This document shows, piece after piece, positions 5,615-8,070 of a DNA stretch of 8,070 bases; position 1 is the first letter of the stretch, and the number at the start of each line of letters is the position of its first letter. Made by a program: the position numbers and the translations under genes. Origin of the DNA: Candidatus Moraniibacteriota bacterium (lineage in GTDB: Bacteria > Patescibacteriota > Minisyncoccia > CAIUEV01 > JAHKAQ01); contig WJJX01000048.1 in assembly GCA_014729445.1 (NCBI GenBank), positions 1 to 8,070 of the forward strand, given 5' to 3'. The notes beneath the pieces are model-generated. The model saw only the letters and a program-made list of their open reading frames with translations. It was not told the origin of the DNA and did no database searches.

Positions 5615-5696
5615 AATCTTAATTTTAATTATTAATCTATCCTAAAAATAGAATAATTAAACTAAAAATTCAAATTTCTTGCATTAAATCGATCAA

Positions 5697-5719
5697 AATT
5701 GTAAATTAAAAATACAATT
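5697..5719. repeat. Inverted repeat in the divergent intergenic region
   Basis: AATTGTA (5697-5703) and TACAATT (5713-5719) are perfect reverse complements with a 9-bp AT-only spacer. The repeat lies between divergent genes and just upstream of the structured RNA, where a regulator could control both directions. The content is AT-rich, so chance is not excluded. Confidence 0.35.
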
Positions 5720-5728
5720 AAATATTTT
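5699..5728 (+). promoter_or_regulatory. Weak candidate promoter of the structured RNA
   Basis: TTGTAA (5699-5704) and TATTTT (5723-5728), 18 nt apart, would start transcription about where the RNA structure begins. A second weak option is TTGCAT (5679-5684) with TAAATT (5702-5707). Neither is close to consensus, and the region is so AT-rich that the choice is uncertain. Confidence 0.25.
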
Positions 5729-5730
5729 AG

Positions 5731-5871
5731 AGACCTAACCCTTAATTTTTTTAAGGTATGGTCTAAAAACCATGCGTATAAAAAACGGCATTCTTGTCGG
5801 TACTATACGCATGGTCATAGTTAGAAATAGCTATGGGAGCTTTATGCTTCACCGACGGAGTGCCCTTTTTT
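5731..5871 (+). ncRNA. Structured RNA with interlocked helices and terminal U-tract
   Basis: Almost every base can be paired. P0: AGACC/GGUCU (5731-5735, 5760-5764) encloses CCUUAA/UUAAGG (5740-5745, 5751-5756). Helix A:B: ACCAUGCGUAUA (5769-5780) pairs perfectly with 5804-5815. A hairpin CAUAGUUA-GAAA-UAGCUAUG (5816-5835), with a GNRA tetraloop, abuts it. GGAGC/GCUUC (5836-5850) abuts that. T5 (5787-5801) pairs with T3 (5851-5864) over 14 bp with one bulged U, followed by six U. Because T5 lies inside A:B and T3 outside, the fold is a pseudoknot or a switch. G-U pairs favour the plus strand. It ends 34 nt before the next ATG, so it is either an attenuating leader or a separate RNA. I match it to no known RNA family. 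Confidence 0.7.
5845..5871 (+). terminator. Terminal part of the structured RNA with U-tract
   Basis: T3 (5851-5864) is followed by C and six U. The strong partner is distant T5 (5787-5801). Locally UGCUUC/GGAGUG (5845-5850, 5857-5862) can form a weaker hairpin whose loop ACCGAC is complementary to GUCGGU at 5796-5801. Termination efficiency may depend on which pairing forms. Confidence 0.6.
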
Positions 5872-5904
5872 ATTTAAATCATTTTTATCATTAATATTAA
5901 AAAA

Positions 5905-6747
5905 ATGAACGAAAAAAACCAATTAACAGATCAAACCCAAAAATCTCCTTGGTATAAAACTTGGTGGGGGATATTGCTAATTATATTCTTTTTCCCAATA
6001 CTCGTGCCAATTTTAGTTTGGACAAAAACAAACTGGAATATAGCTGTAAAAATTGTAATTACAATCATTTGTGGCTTTTTTTTCCTAGCAGGAATATCTG
6101 ATAATTCCAGTCAGATAAACCAAGAAACTAAACCAAGTCAAGAAAAAAATGAAATGGAAATAAACAAAAAAAATAATGAAGTTAAAGACGAAACCAACAA
6201 TAGTCAAGAAAATGACAACCAAGATATCGGAAAAATATATTGTAATAAAACCAATAATGAATGTAAGGGTACTATAATTAAAATAAAAACATGTAATACT
6301 GACCCCAGTCAACAGTGTTTTGTAGTAGATATGGGAGAAAATTATAATCAACCTGTTGAACATCCTATTTCAAATGGCTATGCTAAAGACAAAGACAATC
6401 AAATTGATGATTCGGATGAAGATTTAAAAATCTCAAAAGAAAAATTTACATATTATGATCAATTATTCAAACAAGTATCTTCTTTGCATGAAGAATACAT
6501 TTCTATTAAAGACGAAGTCAGACAAGCTCAAATACTAAGAGAAATTAGAAATATTGAAAACCCAAAATTTAATAATAATATGTCCCCTGGAGAAAAAGAA
6601 TTACTTTTCCCCATAAACGATTATATCGCTTCCGTAAGCTATTTAAGGTATAGGAATGGAAAATATGAAGGGATAGATTTCGCCAACGAAAAAAAAGAAG
6701 AAATATTAAGAGCAATTAATTCCGTTAAAAATTATAATAATCTTTAA
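5905..6747 (+). CDS. Two-TM membrane-anchored protein, 280 aa
   Basis: A short N-terminal segment KSPWYKTWWG leads into two hydrophobic helices (about 22-40 and 47-64) with WTKTNWNIAVKI between them. This N-terminus resembles many small membrane-anchored proteins of unknown function. A low-complexity N/E/K/Q linker (66-110) follows, then a compact segment with four cysteines (113, 120, 130, 138: IYCNKTNNECKG and TCNTDPSQQCFVV), and a charged helical C-terminus. Topology cannot be decided by eye; if the tail is outside, the cysteines could form disulfides. It is the first gene after the structured RNA, and an AATATTAAAA stretch precedes the ATG. I recognise no function. Surface or envelope cargo is an inference. 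Confidence 0.75.
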   Translation: MNEKNQLTDQTQKSPWYKTWWGILLIIFFFPILVPILVWTKTNWNIAVKIVITIICGFFFLAGISDNSSQINQETKPSQEKNEMEINKKNNEVKDETNNSQENDNQDIGKIYCNKTNNECKGTIIKIKTCNTDPSQQCFVVDMGENYNQPVEHPISNGYAKDKDNQIDDSDEDLKISKEKFTYYDQLFKQVSSLHEEYISIKDEVRQAQILREIRNIENPKFNNNMSPGEKELLFPINDYIASVSYLRYRNGKYEGIDFANEKKEEILRAINSVKNYNNL

Positions 6748-6764
6748 TAAATAATTTAAAAATC

Positions 6765-7376
6765 ATGACTGAAGAAAAAAAATCTAACAAAAACAAAACT
6801 ATTCTTGCAATTGCTTTTATTGTAGTATTTATAATTGGATGGTTTAGTGGCAGTGAATACAAAAAATATCAACTAAGAAAAGGCCTTCGAGACGCTTTTA
6901 GTGGTGTTAAAAATGACGGCGGTGTGGATATTCAAAAAGAATCAAAACAAGAAAAAAAAGAAATGGCTGAAAAAGAAATTATTGAAAAACAAAAAGGGGA
7001 CATAGTAGAATTAGCGACTATAAATATAAAAGTCGAAGAAATAGAAGAAATGAAACAAACTACAAGAGAATATGGAAGTCCCGGTGTGGCCGATGAAGGA
7101 GCAAAATTCGTTTTAGTAAAATTAAGTGTAACAAATACAACCAAAGCCCCCTTTGAATTCGAAGACTCTTTTGTTCTTATTGATGAAAGCGGAACAAAAT
7201 ATAATCCAGCACCACCATTTAGTTTAATAGATGATTATTTAAAATATAAAGAGCTTCAACCAAATATAGCGAAAACTGGTTATATGATTTTTCAAGTTCC
7301 AGAAAATCTTGATAGTTATAGTTTAGGGAGTTCAAAAAAAGGGACCGATGAATATTACAAAATTAAGTTAAAATAG
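6765..7376 (+). CDS. One-TM protein with DUF4352-like domain, 203 aa
   Basis: A lysine-rich N-terminus precedes one membrane helix (about 12-30, TILAIAFIVVFIIGWFSG). A charged stalk (about 55-78) follows, and then a domain (about 79-203) of the DUF4352 type, an immunoglobulin-like beta sandwich. Its signs are GDIVELATINIKVEEIEE, GAKFVLVKLSVTNTTKAPFE, then FVLIDESGTKYNP and TGYMIFQVPE. The domain is expected outside the membrane, and such proteins are often lipoproteins or anchored exoproteins of unknown partner. There is no lipobox. It lies 17 bp after the previous gene and 13 bp before the next, so the three probably share a transcript and the two membrane proteins may work together. Confidence 0.8.
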   Translation: MTEEKKSNKNKTILAIAFIVVFIIGWFSGSEYKKYQLRKGLRDAFSGVKNDGGVDIQKESKQEKKEMAEKEIIEKQKGDIVELATINIKVEEIEEMKQTTREYGSPGVADEGAKFVLVKLSVTNTTKAPFEFEDSFVLIDESGTKYNPAPPFSLIDDYLKYKELQPNIAKTGYMIFQVPENLDSYSLGSSKKGTDEYYKIKLK

Positions 7377-7389
7377 TTAATTGTTAAAA

Positions 7390-8070
7390 ATGAAGTTTAT
7401 TAATTCCCTAATAAATATTATTAAAAAATTTGATTCTCCAACAAATCAGACCATAAATACCATTATTGATAAAAGAACCGATATTTGCCCTTATTGCAAT
7501 CAAAGATTAAAAAAAATTCCCGGAGCTAAAACAAAATGTCCTTCCTGTAATAACTTTATTTTTGTTAGAACAACACCAAATAACGAAAAAGTCTCTGTTA
7601 CAAAAGATGATGCAGATAAAATTGATGATGAGTGGGCTAAAATTAATGGAACTTTTGAATTTAGACAAGAGAAAAAAAGACAATATAAAGATAAATACAA
7701 CCAGTTAAAAGCAAGATTTAAAAAAAATCCTGATAAAAATGATGTAAAATGGGGATTATTAAATGATGAACTTGTAAAAAATTTACAAAATGGAGATATA
7801 AATTTGTATCGTTCTACTAGGTTTAATATGGCTGAATTGTTACATAAAGAAAAAAACTATAAAAAAGCTTTATTATTTTATTTTGAGGTCTGTTATTTAG
7901 ATATTAATGATCCAATAGAAATCTTTTTTGCTCCCGGAATAATTAAACGAGCAAAAAGAAATATTAAATTACTTTATCTCAACAAAGAAGAGTGTAAAAA
8001 AATGTTTATCGAACGTAATAAAATGATACAAAAATACCCAGGAATTAAAATTGATCCAAAAAAAGCTTGG
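7390..8070 (+). CDS. Zinc-ribbon protein with C-terminal helical region, 3' end cut
   Basis: The reading frame runs open for 227 codons to the window end. The zinc ribbon is CPYC (Cys33, Cys36) and CPSC (Cys50, Cys53), followed by NFIFVRTTPN and KVSVTKDDADKIDDEW. Then come VKWGLLNDEL and LYRSTRFNMAELLHKEKNYKKALLFYF in two adjacent parts and an acidic CYLDIND, a helical region resembling a single TPR. I know this arrangement (ribbon, VRT-x-P, W-G-L-L-N, MAE-x-L-x-x-E, E-V-C-Y-L-D) as a recurrent unnamed family in bacterial genomes and elements. It has no established function. No signal peptide is present, so it is cytosolic, unlike its two upstream neighbours. The start is ATG 13 bp after the previous stop. 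Confidence 0.8.
   Translation, partial: MKFINSLINIIKKFDSPTNQTINTIIDKRTDICPYCNQRLKKIPGAKTKCPSCNNFIFVRTTPNNEKVSVTKDDADKIDDEWAKINGTFEFRQEKKRQYKDKYNQLKARFKKNPDKNDVKWGLLNDELVKNLQNGDINLYRSTRFNMAELLHKEKNYKKALLFYFEVCYLDINDPIEIFFAPGIIKRAKRNIKLLYLNKEECKKMFIERNKMIQKYPGIKIDPKKAW

Noticed and set aside
5816..5871. Resemblance of the GAAA-capped hairpin plus U-ending stem to a Cas9 tracrRNA scaffold
   Set aside because: The likeness is limited to a GNRA loop in an A/G-rich stem. There is no repeat array, no anti-repeat partner and no Cas, TnpB or IscB gene in the window.
500..7376. Possible recoding of TGA, since all complete genes end in TAA or TAG
   Set aside because: All genes are full length under the standard code and no in-frame TGA interrupts a recognised domain. 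TAA preference is expected in AT-rich DNA. Eleven genes are too few to argue for recoding.
6085..7700. Minus-strand open frames at 6085-6363, 6932-7144 and 7500-7700
   Set aside because: They are complements of well-supported plus-strand genes. Hydrophobic content arises from antisense of Lys/Asn/Glu-rich codons, and no start signals are present.

Overview
This is an AT-rich bacterial window that looks like one end of an integrated mobile element with a short piece of flanking DNA. Candidate Phyla Radiation (Patescibacteria) bacteria are my best guess for the host. The reasons are the base composition, A-rich starts without a Shine-Dalgarno (SD) sequence, only TAA and TAG stops, and the family mix (large serine recombinase, RepA-like ATPase, lone CHC2 zinc finger, DUF5659-like protein). 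This is inference and was not checked by any search.

Layout. Bases 1-500 hold one small unknown gene on the minus strand. It is less AT-rich and has a strong SD and a consensus-like promoter, so it may be chromosomal flank. Bases 500-2182 (minus) encode a large serine recombinase. It has its own promoter at 2316-2343 and a structured leader that ends in an intrinsic terminator just before the start codon. Bases 2374-5107 (minus) form a tight operon of six genes: a DUF5659-like protein, a 60-aa protein, a CHC2 zinc-finger protein without a TOPRIM domain, a RecA-fold RepA-like helicase, a CCCH zinc-binding protein and a 62-aa protein. This is a replication module. Bases 5276-5614 (minus) encode a small zinc-ribbon protein. 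From about 5730 the plus strand carries a highly structured RNA ending in a U-tract. It is followed by three collinear genes: a two-TM protein, a one-TM DUF4352-like protein, and a zinc-ribbon protein cut by the window end. These look like cargo.

The most notable feature is regulatory. Three transcription units (recombinase, replication operon, plus-strand cargo) each begin with a leader whose intrinsic terminator sits only about 20-35 nt before the first ATG. Two of these leaders share one topology: a long helix A:B interlocked with a terminator helix T5:T3, in the order A-T5-B-T3. G-U pairs fit the RNA strand and would be A-C mismatches on the opposite strand. This suggests the element is controlled by transcription attenuation or antitermination, or encodes a pseudoknotted noncoding RNA. 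The leader in front of the cargo genes is the best candidate for an undescribed RNA.
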